64,000 bases of DNA from Streptomyces sp. NRRL WC-3618. GTDB lineage: Bacteria > Actinomycetota > Actinomycetes > Streptomycetales > Streptomycetaceae. How positions within the stretch are numbered: the first letter of the stretch is position 1; every line of letters begins with the position of its first letter. Location: contig NZ_LGDW01000248.1 of NCBI RefSeq assembly GCF_001280005.1, positions 38,728-102,727 of the forward strand, given 5' to 3'. The notes beneath the pieces were generated by a model. It did not search any database. It saw nothing but the letters and a program-made list of their open reading frames with translations, and was not told the DNA's origin. The position numbers and the translations under genes are program-made. Positions 1-9,394 of the stretch are shown here, in pieces.

Positions 1-55
1 TGTCCTCGGGGGTCAGCAGCAGACGACCGGCCGGGCGGGGCGGGTCGTAGCTCAT
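1..55 (-). CDS. Fifth gene of the conservon operon, start only (runs off the left edge)
   Basis: Only the first 18 codons lie in the window. The ATG (complement of 53-55) overlaps the TGA of the upstream GTPase gene as ATGA, so this is a translationally coupled member of the same operon. The visible N-terminus (MSYDPPRPAGRLLL) shows no recognisable domain. In several Streptomyces conservons the gene after the GTPase is a cytochrome P450, so that is a guess from position alone. Confidence 0.55.
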   Translation of the reverse strand, partial: MSYDPPRPAGRLLLTPED

Positions 56-660
56 GGGCGGGCTCCCTCACTGTGGGCGCTGGGCGCGGACGCGGGCGCG
101 TGGGCGAGCAGATGCCGTACGAGCGTGAGCAGGGTCTGCACTCCCGAACTGGAGATACGGGCGTCGCAGCGCACGATCGGGATGGCGGGGTCGAGGTCGA
201 TCGCGGCGCGCACCTCTTCGGGGTCGTAGCGGTAGGAACCGTCGAACTCGTTGATCGCGACGATGAAGCCGAGGCCGCGCTGTTCGAAGAAGTCGACGGC
301 CGCGAAGCAGTCCTCCAGGCGCCGGGTGTCGGCGAGGATCACCGCGCCGAGCGCGCCTTCGGAGAGCTCGTCCCACATGAACCAGAACCGCTCCTGTCCG
401 GGCGTGCCGAACAGATAGAGGACGTGTTGCGGATCCAGGGTGATGCGACCGAAGTCCATCGCCACGGTGGTCTCGACCTTGTTCTCGATGCCTTCGAGAC
501 TGTCGGTCGAGGCACTCACCGTGGTGAGCAGTTCCTCCGTGCTGAGCGGCGCGATCTCGCTCACCGCGCCGACCAGGGTCGTCTTGCCGACTCCGAACCC
601 TCCCGCCACCAGGATCTTCAAGGCGGTGGGAAAGGGATCAGAGCTGTCGTCGTAGTCCAT
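52..660 (-). CDS. cvnD: Conservon GTP-binding protein (CvnD type)
   Basis: A 202-residue small GTPase-like protein of the family coded fourth in Streptomyces conservons, thought to form a membrane-associated switch with the CvnA kinase and the CvnB and CvnC proteins. P-loop GGFGVGKTT is at about residues 20-28, a G3-like motif FGTPGQERFWF at about 83-93, and the guanine-specificity NxxD as INEFD at about 136-140. Length is normal. It overlaps the DUF742 gene by 23 nt and the next gene by 4 nt (ATGA), consistent with a tightly coupled operon. The effector it controls is not visible here. Confidence 0.92.
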   Translation of the reverse strand: MDYDDSSDPFPTALKILVAGGFGVGKTTLVGAVSEIAPLSTEELLTTVSASTDSLEGIENKVETTVAMDFGRITLDPQHVLYLFGTPGQERFWFMWDELSEGALGAVILADTRRLEDCFAAVDFFEQRGLGFIVAINEFDGSYRYDPEEVRAAIDLDPAIPIVRCDARISSSGVQTLLTLVRHLLAHAPASAPSAHSEGARP

Positions 661-1009
661 CGAGCACTGCCTCCAGAAGAGACCTGTCAGTGGGGTTGTG
701 GGAGAACTCGGGCGGTTTGGTGGTGAGCGCGCCGCAGTCGACGAGGTCGGACAGCAACACCTTGGTGACCGCCGCCGGCAACTTCAGCTGGGCGGCCATC
801 TCGGCGACCGACACGGGCAACCGGCACATTTCGAGCGCCTGTTCGTGTTCGGGGCCGAGGTAGCCGAGCGGGGTGGCCCCGGTGGCCATCACCTGGGACA
901 TGAGGTCGAGGGCGGTGGACGGCCGGGTCCGGCCATTGCTGACGGTGTAGGGGCGCACGAGCCGTCCGGCCGCGTCGTCGAGCCAGGGCCCGTCGCCGGC
1001 CGCCGTCAC
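638..1009 (-). CDS. cvnC: DUF742 protein (CvnC type)
   Basis: A protein of about 123 residues with the DUF742 winged-helix-like domain found third in conservons. Conserved family segments are RPYTVSNGRTRP near the N-terminus and a central LSDLVDCGAL. A TTG start is possible at 1015, but the GTG at 1009 has GAGG eight bases upstream and is preferred. The gene starts within a few bases of the end of cvnB and overlaps cvnD by 23 nt. The family is thought to link the roadblock protein and GTPase to the kinase; a biochemical role is not established. Confidence 0.88.
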   Translation of the reverse strand: MTAAGDGPWLDDAAGRLVRPYTVSNGRTRPSTALDLMSQVMATGATPLGYLGPEHEQALEMCRLPVSVAEMAAQLKLPAAVTKVLLSDLVDCGALTTKPPEFSHNPTDRSLLEAVLDGLRRQL

Positions 1010-1011
1010 GC

Positions 1012-1446
1012 TCAAGGCCTCATCGCCGACGGTTCGACGGCGGACTGCCGGGGCGCGGTCATCAGGTACGGGCGGACGCTCTTGACCAGCATCGCCATCT
1101 CGTACCCGAGCACCGCGGCATCGGCCTCCCGGCCCGCGAGCACGGCGAGACAGGTGCCGGAGCCCGCGGTGGTGACGAACAGCAGGGTCGAGTCGAGTTC
1201 GACGACGACCTGCCGGACCTCACCTCCGTCTCCGAACCGGATGCCCGCGCTGCGTCCGAGGGAGTAGAGACCGGAGGCCAGGGCGGCCATGTGGTCGGCG
1301 CTGTCCGGGTCGAGTCCGTGCACGGACTTGACGAGTCCGTCGCAGGACAGGAGTACCGCGCTCGTGGTGTGCGGTACGCGCTGGACGAGGCCGCTCATCA
1401 GCCAGTCGAGGTCGGATACATGGCCGGTCGGCAGATCGCTCGCCAT
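1012..1446 (-). CDS. cvnB: Roadblock/LC7 domain protein (CvnB type)
   Basis: A 144-residue roadblock/LC7 protein, the second conservon product, thought to act as a GTPase-activating or dimerisation partner for the CvnD-type GTPase. The frame stays open upstream to 1545, but the ATG at 1446 follows AAGGAG at a ten-base spacing and begins the conserved sequence (LDWLMSGLVQRVPHTTSAVLLS). This leaves about 95 nt between it and the end of the kinase gene. Its stop overlaps the possible TTG start of cvnC. Confidence 0.92.
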   Translation of the reverse strand: MASDLPTGHVSDLDWLMSGLVQRVPHTTSAVLLSCDGLVKSVHGLDPDSADHMAALASGLYSLGRSAGIRFGDGGEVRQVVVELDSTLLFVTTAGSGTCLAVLAGREADAAVLGYEMAMLVKSVRPYLMTAPRQSAVEPSAMRP

Positions 1447-1541
1447 GGTGGATCGACTCCTTGGGGTACGAAGGTCTGCGGGAGCGCTGGGGGTGGGGGC
1501 AGCACTGGTGCTGCTGCGGGTGGTGGTGCTGTGGGGGGTGG

Positions 1542-3725
1542 TCATCCGGCAGGTGCGCTCCCGTCGTGCCGGGTGGTGAGGTCCAGGTCGTGGCCGGGCG
1601 CGCGCAGTCGGTGCGCCTCGGGTATGGGGGAGGTGTCCCCGGGCGGTACGGCCCTGGAATCCGGAGAGTCCCTGTGGTCCCTGGGGGCCGTGGGGTACGC
1701 GGCGGCATCGGTGCGGCCCCCGTCCGGGGCCACCGGGGACAGGCCCGGTCCGGGTGGCCTCGTGGAGATCCGCTCCATGGACCCCGGTTCCTGATGGGCG
1801 GTCTCCGAGGCGGTCGGGTACGCGGGCTTCGTGTACGTCCGTTCCGAGGGCGCCGGTTGTCCGGAGGCCGCAGCCTCCGTGCGCGCCCGCTCTCCGTACC
1901 GCGCCTCGTACTCCCTCTCCATCGCCGCGATGGCCGGGTCCGTGTAGTCCGCCTCCAGTTGGCGGGCCTCGGCGAGCCCGATGCCGCGCTGGAAGGCGGC
2001 CATGAGGCCGGGGTCGTGTTCTACGACGTCGTCGCTCTCCGGGCGGGGAGCCGCCGGGCCGCCGCGCAGTTGGGGCGCGATGTGTTCCTGGGCGCGGCGG
2101 CGGGGCAGTTGGGGCTTGCCCATGGTGCCGCGCACGGCGCTGTTGCGGGGCGTGGACGGCGCGGCCACGTTGTCCGTGACGGTGCGCCGGTCGTCGGGGC
2201 GGATGCCGGGCATCGCCTCCGCCGGGTTGGGCCGCTCCGGGTGCGCCCCGCGTACGGGCAGTGGGGCGGGGCCCCGGCCGTTCGGCGCCGGTATGGCCGG
2301 CCGGGGCGCCTGGGGCCGGCGCGCCGGCGAGCCGCCGGTCTGCGGGCGGGGCGCCGGGGGCCGTTCCTCGTGGCCGGCGGCCGACGGACGCTGCTGGGGC
2401 GGCTCGGCCACCCTGCGCATGCCCCCGGTCTCGTGGATCTGGGCCTGGGCGCGGCTTTGGGGCTGAGGCGTCGTCTGGAGGCGCGGCTGCGGGACGACTC
2501 CGGATGCGCCCTGTCCCGGCTCCGTGCCCAGCAGCCCCTGCGGCACCACGAGTACGGCCTGCACGCCGCCGTAGATGTTGGTCTGCAGGCGGACGTGGAT
2601 GCCGTGCCGGCGGGCGAGCTGGGAGACGACGAAGAGTCCGATGCGGCCGTCCTGGAGCAGGCTGGCCACGTTGACCTGGTCGGGATCGGTGAGCAGGGCG
2701 TTCATCTTGTGCTGTTCTTCCACGGGCATACCGAGGCCGCGGTCCTCGACCTCGATGGCGAGCCCCGAGGTCACGAGGTTGGCGCGCAGCAGCACCTGGG
2801 TGTGCGGGGCGGAGAACAGGGTGGCGTTCTCGACGAGTTCGGCGAGCAGGTGGATGACGTCGGCGACGGCGTGTCCGCGCAGGGTGCCGTCGATCGGGGG
2901 CACGAGCTTGACCCGCGAGTACTGCTCAACCTCCGCGATGGCCGAGCGCAGCACCTCCGTCATGGAGACCGGGTTGCTCCACTGGCGGCGGGAGACGGCG
3001 CCGCCGAGGACGGCGAGGTTCTCGGCGTGGCGACGGATGCGGGTGGCGAGGTGGTCGACGTGGAAGAGGCCCTTGAGCAGGTCGGGGTCCTCGATCTCGT
3101 GTTCCAGCTCGTCGAGGATGGAGATCTCGCGGTGCACGAGCGACTGAAGGCGCCGGGCGAGGTTGACGAAGACCTCGACCTTCTGTTCGCTGCCCGCCTG
3201 GCTGGAGAGCTGCGAGGCCTGGACGACGGCGGTCACGGCGCCGTCGTGGGCGCGGGCGAGGTCGGCGCCGAGGAGCTCGAAGTCGTCGGCGTCGGCCGCC
3301 GGTTCACCACGCGGCCGGCGGGCCGGCAGGGGGTCGCCGCGCCGCAGGGCCTCCACGAGGGCGCCCAGGTCGGCTTCACCGCGGACGCTGGTCTGGCGCA
3401 GGGCACCGAGGCGTTCGCGTACGGATCTGGCGGTGCGGTCGGCGGCCACCAGAGCGATCACGATGCCGACGAGAGCCACGCCGACCGCCCCGGCGAGCAC
3501 GGCGAAGAGGGTGAGGGTGGGCCGCACCCCGCTGGAGCGGATGAGGAACAGGACCGCCGCGCAGGCACTGAGGGCGACCGCGAGCGGCGGCAGCACGGCG
3601 AGCCGCATCAGTTGCGGCCGTATGTGGGTCTCGGGCAGCGAGGGGACGGCACGGGCGACCGGCCGACCGTGCCGCCCGCCCTCACGGCGGTCTGCGCGGG
3701 GGGCCGGTGCTCGGAGGTGAGACAT
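1542..3725 (-). CDS. cvnA: Sensor histidine kinase with nitrate-sensor-type architecture (CvnA type)
   Basis: First gene of the conservon, about 727 residues. Two hydrophobic segments near residues 40-90 are followed by a HAMP-like linker, a dimerisation helix (EISILDELEHEIEDPDLL), and an HATPase_c domain with N-box HLLAELVENATLFS and G-box DRGLGM and DGRIGLFVV. The last roughly 280 residues are proline-, arginine- and glutamine-rich and probably disordered, as in this family. The frame is open to 3860; the ATG at 3725 is chosen because GAGGA lies six bases upstream. No cognate response regulator is coded beside it, as is usual for conservons, which signal through the roadblock/GTPase genes downstream. 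Confidence 0.9.
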   Translation of the reverse strand: MSHLRAPAPRADRREGGRHGRPVARAVPSLPETHIRPQLMRLAVLPPLAVALSACAAVLFLIRSSGVRPTLTLFAVLAGAVGVALVGIVIALVAADRTARSVRERLGALRQTSVRGEADLGALVEALRRGDPLPARRPRGEPAADADDFELLGADLARAHDGAVTAVVQASQLSSQAGSEQKVEVFVNLARRLQSLVHREISILDELEHEIEDPDLLKGLFHVDHLATRIRRHAENLAVLGGAVSRRQWSNPVSMTEVLRSAIAEVEQYSRVKLVPPIDGTLRGHAVADVIHLLAELVENATLFSAPHTQVLLRANLVTSGLAIEVEDRGLGMPVEEQHKMNALLTDPDQVNVASLLQDGRIGLFVVSQLARRHGIHVRLQTNIYGGVQAVLVVPQGLLGTEPGQGASGVVPQPRLQTTPQPQSRAQAQIHETGGMRRVAEPPQQRPSAAGHEERPPAPRPQTGGSPARRPQAPRPAIPAPNGRGPAPLPVRGAHPERPNPAEAMPGIRPDDRRTVTDNVAAPSTPRNSAVRGTMGKPQLPRRRAQEHIAPQLRGGPAAPRPESDDVVEHDPGLMAAFQRGIGLAEARQLEADYTDPAIAAMEREYEARYGERARTEAAASGQPAPSERTYTKPAYPTASETAHQEPGSMERISTRPPGPGLSPVAPDGGRTDAAAYPTAPRDHRDSPDSRAVPPGDTSPIPEAHRLRAPGHDLDLTTRHDGSAPAG

Positions 3726-4010
3726 CTTCGTCCTCGTACTGGTGCGTCGGGACCTGGGATCGCGCGTCTGCGCGACTCGGGCGTGTGCCATCGCATTGCC
3801 GGTCGGGGGCCGAAGAAAACGGCCCTGTGTCGCCCGGCGGCCACTCACAGTAGTCGGCAAGGCATCATGTGCGGTGGGCAGTTGACAAACTCCCCCACAC
3901 GGCGTCCCGCTCTGGTATGAGACCTCGCACGGCAGACCGATAAATCATTCGGACACGTATTCCCCCGCCGGACCGAATCGATCAGACCTGGTCAGAGCCG
4001 CTCACGAACA

Positions 4011-4055
4011 GACGGCGAGGGCCGGGAAGCCACCTGCTCCCCGGCCCTCGCCGTC
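4011..4055 (-). terminator. Strong stem-loop after the dnaK remnant
   Basis: A perfect 16-bp inverted repeat pairs 4011-4026 with 4040-4055, leaving a 13-nt loop. It lies just past the 3' end of the dnaK-like remnant and upstream of the conservon. Because it is symmetrical it could stop transcription in both directions. No T-run follows, as is normal for Streptomyces terminators. Confidence 0.85.
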
Positions 4056-4096
4056 CGTACGACTGTCCGATCGTCGTCTGTTTTCGCCCTTCGCGG

Positions 4097-4985
<889 letters not shown>

Positions 4986-5059
4986 TCAGTAGACGGACGA
5001 CGCGACAGTCCAACCGCGACAGATTTGCCCGGTCACCCGATTCACGGGAGGTTGACGCC

Positions 5060-5623
5060 ATGCGCACACTGACTTTCGGCATGAACCAGAGCCTGGACGG
5101 CTACATCGCCGCGCCCGGCGACGACCTCGGCTGGAGCGTGCCGAGCGACGAGCTGTTCCAGTGGTGGTCCGACCGGGTGGGGGCGACGGGCCTGGCGCTG
5201 TACGGGCGCAGACTGTGGGAGACGATGAGCTCCCACTGGCCGACCGCCGACCAGCAGCCCGGCGTCACACCGGCGCATGTCGAGTTCGCCCGCCGCTGGC
5301 GGAACATGCCGAAGGTGGTGTTCTCGTCGACGGCCAGCACGGTCGACTGGAACACCCGCCTGGTCACCGACGACGCGGTCACCGAGATCGCCCGGCTGAA
5401 GGCCCAGGACGGCGGCCCCATGGACATCGGAGGCGCCACACTCGCCGCAGCGGCCATGCGGGCCGGGCTGATCGACGAGTACGCGATCGTCACCCATCCG
5501 GTCCTGGTGGGCGGCGGCACGCCGTTCTTCACGGCCCTGGACAACTGGGTGAACCTGAGCCTGGTGGAGACCCGGACGTTTCCTGACGGCGTGATGCTGA
5601 CCAGGTACGCGACCAGGCGCTGA
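5060..5623 (+). CDS. Dihydrofolate-reductase-fold protein (RibD C-terminal type)
   Basis: A 187-residue protein of the RibD_C/DHFR-like family, widespread in actinobacteria. It starts MRTLTFGMNQSLDGYIA, typical of these NADPH-dependent reductase relatives; GGATLAAAAMRAGLIDEY and THPVLVGGGTPFF are the conserved C-terminal half. The ATG follows GGGAGG at a suitable spacing. It is monocistronic, with the dnaK remnant facing away upstream. The substrate of this subfamily is generally unknown and the neighbours do not help. Confidence 0.88.
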   Translation: MRTLTFGMNQSLDGYIAAPGDDLGWSVPSDELFQWWSDRVGATGLALYGRRLWETMSSHWPTADQQPGVTPAHVEFARRWRNMPKVVFSSTASTVDWNTRLVTDDAVTEIARLKAQDGGPMDIGGATLAAAAMRAGLIDEYAIVTHPVLVGGGTPFFTALDNWVNLSLVETRTFPDGVMLTRYATRR

Positions 5624-5752
5624 CTGCCCGACGTCGGATCAGCGCGGGCTTCGGGCGGCAAGGATCTCGTAGCGCCTGTCCCCGTCCGACCGGCTCGGGA
5701 CAGCCGGATACAGTGCGCGCAACGGCAGCCTGGTTACTCAAGGAGGGGACGC

Positions 5753-6973
5753 GTGACCGACGCCAGCGAAACCCGATCCGCCGGCAGTGCGGCGCGGGCG
5801 ACTCAGCAGAGCCGACTGCACCGTCTGATGCGCTACCTCCCCCTGATCGCCCCCGTCCTGCTGTGGACCGTGCCCTGCTTGCTGCTCCTGCACACGGGCC
5901 AGCACTGGCCCCTGCCCGTCACCCTGCCCGGCACCGCCCTGTTCCTTCTCGGCTTCATCACGATGCCGCTCGCGATGGCGCGCGGCCACGGCCGGCGTCA
6001 GCAGGACCGGGCGGCGATCGTCGGGGACACCCTGCTGGGCACCAGCTGGGTTCTGTTCACCTGGTCCGTTCTGCTCGGCGTCCTGTTGCGGCTCGCGCTG
6101 TCCGTGGCCGGCGTCGGCGAGGGTCAGGACCGGGCCCGGATCGTCACCTGGGCCGTCCTCGGCGTCACCGCCGTACTGCTCGCGTGGGGGTACGCCGAGG
6201 CCCGCCGCGTGCCACGCGTGCGCCGACTCGACGTGCAACTTCCACGGCTGGGTGCCGGCCTGGACGGTATCCGGGTCGTCCTGATCACCGACACCCACTA
6301 CGGCCCGCTCGACCGCGCCCGCTGGTCGGCACGGGTGTGCGAGACGGTGAACACGCTGGAAGCCGACGTGGTCTGCCACACCGGCGACATCGCGGACGGC
6401 ACGGCCGAACGCCGCCGTGCCCAGGCCGCCCCCCTCGCCACCGTGCGGGCCACCCGGGCCCGGGTGTACGTCACCGGCAACCACGAGTACTACAGCGAAG
6501 CCCAGGGCTGGGTCGACCTGATGGACGAGCTGGGCTGGGAGCCGCTGCGCAACCGCCATCTGTTGCTCGAACGCGGAGGCGACACCCTCGTGGTCGCCGG
6601 CGTCGACGACGTCACCGCCGAATCCTCCGGCCTGACCGGCCACCGCGCCCACCTCGCCGGAGCCCTCAACGGCGCCGACCCCGACCTGCCCGTCCTGCTC
6701 CTCGCCCACCAGCCCAAGTTCATCGACAGGGCGGCAGCCGCCGGCATCGACCTCCAGCTCTCCGGCCACACCCACGGCGGCCAGATCTGGCCCTTCCACC
6801 ACCTGGTCCGCATCGACCAGCCCGCCCTCGCCGGCCTCAGCCACCACAGCCCCCGCACCCTCCTCTACACCAGCCGCGGCACCGGCTTCTGGGGCCCGCC
6901 CTTCCGCATCTTCGCCCCCAGCGAGATCACCCTGCTCGTACTCCGCTCCCCACAGCAGTCCACCTCGCCGTAA
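5753..6973 (+). CDS. Membrane-anchored metallophosphoesterase
   Basis: 406 residues. Four hydrophobic segments (about 27-47, 55-77, 88-112 and 130-150) precede a calcineurin-like phosphoesterase domain carrying all dinuclear-metal motifs in order: DTH (about 184), GDIADG, GNHEYY, AHQP and SGHTHGGQ. This architecture matches YkuE/YaeI-like phosphohydrolases, some of which act on lipid phosphates; the substrate here is unknown. The start is GTG 5753, preceded by AAGGAGGGG; the ATG-initiated frames upstream lack a ribosome site. It converges with the phosphonate cluster and is separated from it by a stem-loop at 6999-7043. Confidence 0.93.
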   Translation: MTDASETRSAGSAARATQQSRLHRLMRYLPLIAPVLLWTVPCLLLLHTGQHWPLPVTLPGTALFLLGFITMPLAMARGHGRRQQDRAAIVGDTLLGTSWVLFTWSVLLGVLLRLALSVAGVGEGQDRARIVTWAVLGVTAVLLAWGYAEARRVPRVRRLDVQLPRLGAGLDGIRVVLITDTHYGPLDRARWSARVCETVNTLEADVVCHTGDIADGTAERRRAQAAPLATVRATRARVYVTGNHEYYSEAQGWVDLMDELGWEPLRNRHLLLERGGDTLVVAGVDDVTAESSGLTGHRAHLAGALNGADPDLPVLLLAHQPKFIDRAAAAGIDLQLSGHTHGGQIWPFHHLVRIDQPALAGLSHHSPRTLLYTSRGTGFWGPPFRIFAPSEITLLVLRSPQQSTSP

Positions 6974-6998
6974 CACCGGGCTGACCATTCGTACGACT

Positions 6999-7043
6999 CC
7001 GCAAGCCCTCGGCCGGACCAAAGGTCAGGCTGGGGGCTCGCGG
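6999..7043. terminator. Bidirectional terminator between convergent units
   Basis: A 16-bp stem pairs 6999-7014 with 7028-7043 with one mismatch and two G-U pairs, around a 13-nt loop that itself contains a short GGACC/GGTC repeat. It sits between the 3' ends of the metallophosphoesterase gene and the last gene of the phosphonate cluster, so it probably ends both transcripts. Confidence 0.75.
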
Positions 7044-7090
7044 TGTGACCGGCCGTCAGAATCGGACCGTGCCCGCCGCCTTGGTGCGTC

Positions 7091-8218
7091 CTACGGCGTG
7101 CGGAAGGAGTCCGCGTAGATGTGCCGGATGAGGTCGGTGTCGATGTCCGGAGTCGGATCGTTGTCGAGGTTTCCGCTGATGCCGTCGACGAACGTGTCGA
7201 TGTCGCGGGCGGTGAACCCCCAGCTCTCCAGTCCGGTCGCCAGCCCCGCCGTGGCCAGCACGCCGGAGACCGCCTGGTGGATGTCGTGGTGACCCAGGGC
7301 CTCGGCGACGTCGGCGAAGCCGTCCTTGGCGTGCGGCTGGACGGTGCGCAGCCAGGCCGGGTAGAGCAGGGCCAGGCCCCTGCCGTGCGGTACGTCGATC
7401 CGCCGGACCGCGCCCATCGCCTGCTGGAGGCGGTGCGGCAGACAGGTGCTCGCGCAGGCGACGTTGACGCCGCCGAGCAGTGCGGCGTGGGCCATCGACT
7501 CCCGGATCTGCGGGCTGCTGCTCCCGGCGGCGACCAGGGGCAGATGGTCGCGGATCAGCGCGATCGCGTACCGCGCGTGGGACCGGCTCTCGTCGGTCGC
7601 GCGGGCCGCCACATAGCCCTCGATCGCGTGGGCGAGCGCGTCGAAGGTGGTCTCGACGGCGACCGCGACCGGGAGCGGCGCGGTGAGGTCCGGGTCCACG
7701 ACGGCGACCTTGGGGAAGACGTCGTCGCCCCGGATGCCGGACTTGAAGCCCCGCACCACGTCGGTGACGATGGCCCCCTTGGTGACCTCCGACCCGCTGC
7801 CGGCCGTCGTCGGCACGGCGATGACGGGGAGGGCGGACGGGGAGGCGGTGAGCGTCTCGCCGATGATGTCGCGCACGGTGTCGTACGGGCCGGCCACGGC
7901 CACGGCCTTGGCCGCGTCGATGGCGCTGCCGCCGCCCAGGCCGATCACGACGTCGCAGGACCGCGACTTCGCCAGCGCCACGGCCTCGTCGATCTCGTCG
8001 GACCGGGGGTTGGCGCTGATCCTGTCGAAGACGGTCACCGACAGGCCCGCCCGGCGCAACGAGTCCGCCGCCCGGTCCAGGAAGCCGTGGCGGCGCATCG
8101 CGGTGCGCCCGCACACGATCAGCGCGTGCCCGCCCCACTGGGCCGAGAGCGCGCCGACCTGGTCCAGGGTGCCGCTCCCGAAGACCACGTGGGTGGGTAC
8201 GGGGAACTCAAGCCGCAT
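7091..8218 (-). CDS. Iron-containing alcohol dehydrogenase of the phosphonate cluster (aldehyde to DHPPA step)
   Basis: A 375-residue group III (iron-dependent) alcohol dehydrogenase, last gene of the phosphonate operon. NAD-binding GLGGGSAIDAAKA is at about residues 90-102; metal ligands are in the DALAHAIEGY, LPHRLQQAMG and DVPHGRGLAL segments. The ATG at 8218 begins the conserved MRLEFPVPTHVVFGSGTL and overlaps the kinase-like gene by 11 nt. In other phosphonate pathways such enzymes reduce phosphonoacetaldehyde, but no phosphonopyruvate decarboxylase is coded here. Given the kinase and ArgC-like genes just upstream, reduction of phosphonolactaldehyde to 2,3-dihydroxypropylphosphonate is the likelier job (inference from the valinophos pathway). 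Confidence 0.88.
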   Translation of the reverse strand: MRLEFPVPTHVVFGSGTLDQVGALSAQWGGHALIVCGRTAMRRHGFLDRAADSLRRAGLSVTVFDRISANPRSDEIDEAVALAKSRSCDVVIGLGGGSAIDAAKAVAVAGPYDTVRDIIGETLTASPSALPVIAVPTTAGSGSEVTKGAIVTDVVRGFKSGIRGDDVFPKVAVVDPDLTAPLPVAVAVETTFDALAHAIEGYVAARATDESRSHARYAIALIRDHLPLVAAGSSSPQIRESMAHAALLGGVNVACASTCLPHRLQQAMGAVRRIDVPHGRGLALLYPAWLRTVQPHAKDGFADVAEALGHHDIHQAVSGVLATAGLATGLESWGFTARDIDTFVDGISGNLDNDPTPDIDTDLIRHIYADSFRTP

Positions 8219-9389
8219 GGTCACCGACTCCGTTCTTCCGGTTGTCCTCGAGTGCCTCGATGACGGCGCAGGTGCCGTCTGCGAGGTAGTGCAGTGCGGA
8301 GCCGCCGCCGGTGGACCGGGGACCGGTCCAGGGAAGCTCCGCGACGGTGTCGCCGCCGAGCAGCAGGGTGTGCGGCTCGCCGGGTTCACGGGCGCCGAGC
8401 ACCGCTGCCGCCGCACGGTGGTTTCCCTCGGCGTGTCGGCCGGGCGTACCGGCCATCAGGACCCGGTCGGCCTCCCGTACCGCGTCCACCGCCCACCGTT
8501 CGAGGTCGAAGTCGACGATGGCCCAGCCGTCCGGGACCCCCTTCTCGACGTCCACCGTCCGGGTGGCGCCTTCGGGGCCGGCGATCAGGACCGTACGCGG
8601 CAGGTGGATGCGAGCCCGGTTCCGGCGGCCGAGTACGGTGCGTGCCACGGCGGCGCAGCGCTCGGCCTCGGTGCCCAGCTCGGAGTCGCCGATGGCGTGA
8701 CCGCTGACCGCCAGAAGGGTGTTGAGCACCGCCCCGCCGGGGATCACCACGTCGTACGCGCGCGTCAGGCTCTCCAGCCCCACCGCCGTCTTCTCCGCCT
8801 TGACGCCGCCCAGCACGGCCACCGAACCTGCCGTCCGGCCACCTGCCGCCCCGCCACCGGCCGCCCACGGTCGCAGCAGCTCGGTCTCACCCAGGAGACT
8901 GGAGGCCGCGTAGCCCGGCAGGAACGCGAGGATGCCGACGTTGGAGGCGTGGCGGCGGTGTGCTTTGGAGAATCCGCCGACCGCCACCCGGTCGCCCAGG
9001 CGGGCGAGCGCGGCGGCCAGTTCGCGGTCGCCGCGTTCCTCGCCCGCCTCCAGCCGGACGTTGCCGAACAGAGCGATCTCCCCGTCGCGCAGCTCAGCCG
9101 CCCAGCTCTGGGCCTGCCGTGAGGAGCATGCCGGCAGATAGCGGACTTCCTGGCCCAGGCACCGGCCGAGGTACCCGGCCAGATAGTCCAGGTGCCGGGC
9201 CGTGCCGTCCTTCGCGCTGCCCTGGTGGCTGAGGAGCGCGACCCGGGCGCCCGCCACGGCCAGGCCGCGCAGGTCGTCAAGCTCGGTGTCGATCCGGCCG
9301 GTGTCCGTCAGCGCGGGGCCGACGTTGAACCCGGCAGAGTAGACCCAGCGCTCCCCGGGCACGACGGGGTGATCGCGCAGCAGCCGCAT
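8208..9389 (-). CDS. Phosphoglycerate-kinase-like protein, proposed phosphonolactate kinase
   Basis: A 393-residue phosphoglycerate kinase homologue. The C-terminal ATP-side signature GGDTVAEL...STGGGSALHYLADG is intact. The substrate side is altered: the VRVDFN motif reads YSAGFNVGP and SHLGRPKG reads SHQGSAKDG, so the usual Asp and Arg that hold 3-phosphoglycerate are gone. This fits a kinase acting on another carboxylate. In the valinophos pathway a kinase of this kind activates phosphonolactate as an acyl phosphate for the ArgC-like reductase, which is coded immediately upstream here. A GTG at 9398 (GTGA overlap with the previous stop) is an alternative start to ATG 9389. It is not a housekeeping pgk: no gap or tpi is nearby. 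Confidence 0.85.
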   Translation of the reverse strand: MRLLRDHPVVPGERWVYSAGFNVGPALTDTGRIDTELDDLRGLAVAGARVALLSHQGSAKDGTARHLDYLAGYLGRCLGQEVRYLPACSSRQAQSWAAELRDGEIALFGNVRLEAGEERGDRELAAALARLGDRVAVGGFSKAHRRHASNVGILAFLPGYAASSLLGETELLRPWAAGGGAAGGRTAGSVAVLGGVKAEKTAVGLESLTRAYDVVIPGGAVLNTLLAVSGHAIGDSELGTEAERCAAVARTVLGRRNRARIHLPRTVLIAGPEGATRTVDVEKGVPDGWAIVDFDLERWAVDAVREADRVLMAGTPGRHAEGNHRAAAAVLGAREPGEPHTLLLGGDTVAELPWTGPRSTGGGSALHYLADGTCAVIEALEDNRKNGVGDHAA

Positions 9390-9394
9390 GGTGC

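Noticed and set aside
1461..3920. Long plus-strand open frame opposite the conservon kinase gene
   Set aside because: It is an antisense shadow caused by high third-position GC; its translation is Arg/Gly-rich with no domain, while the minus strand codes a recognised kinase.
7091..8218. Phosphonoacetaldehyde reductase making 2-hydroxyethylphosphonate
   Set aside because: This would need a phosphonopyruvate decarboxylase, and none is coded in the cluster; the DHPPA route explains more of the genes.
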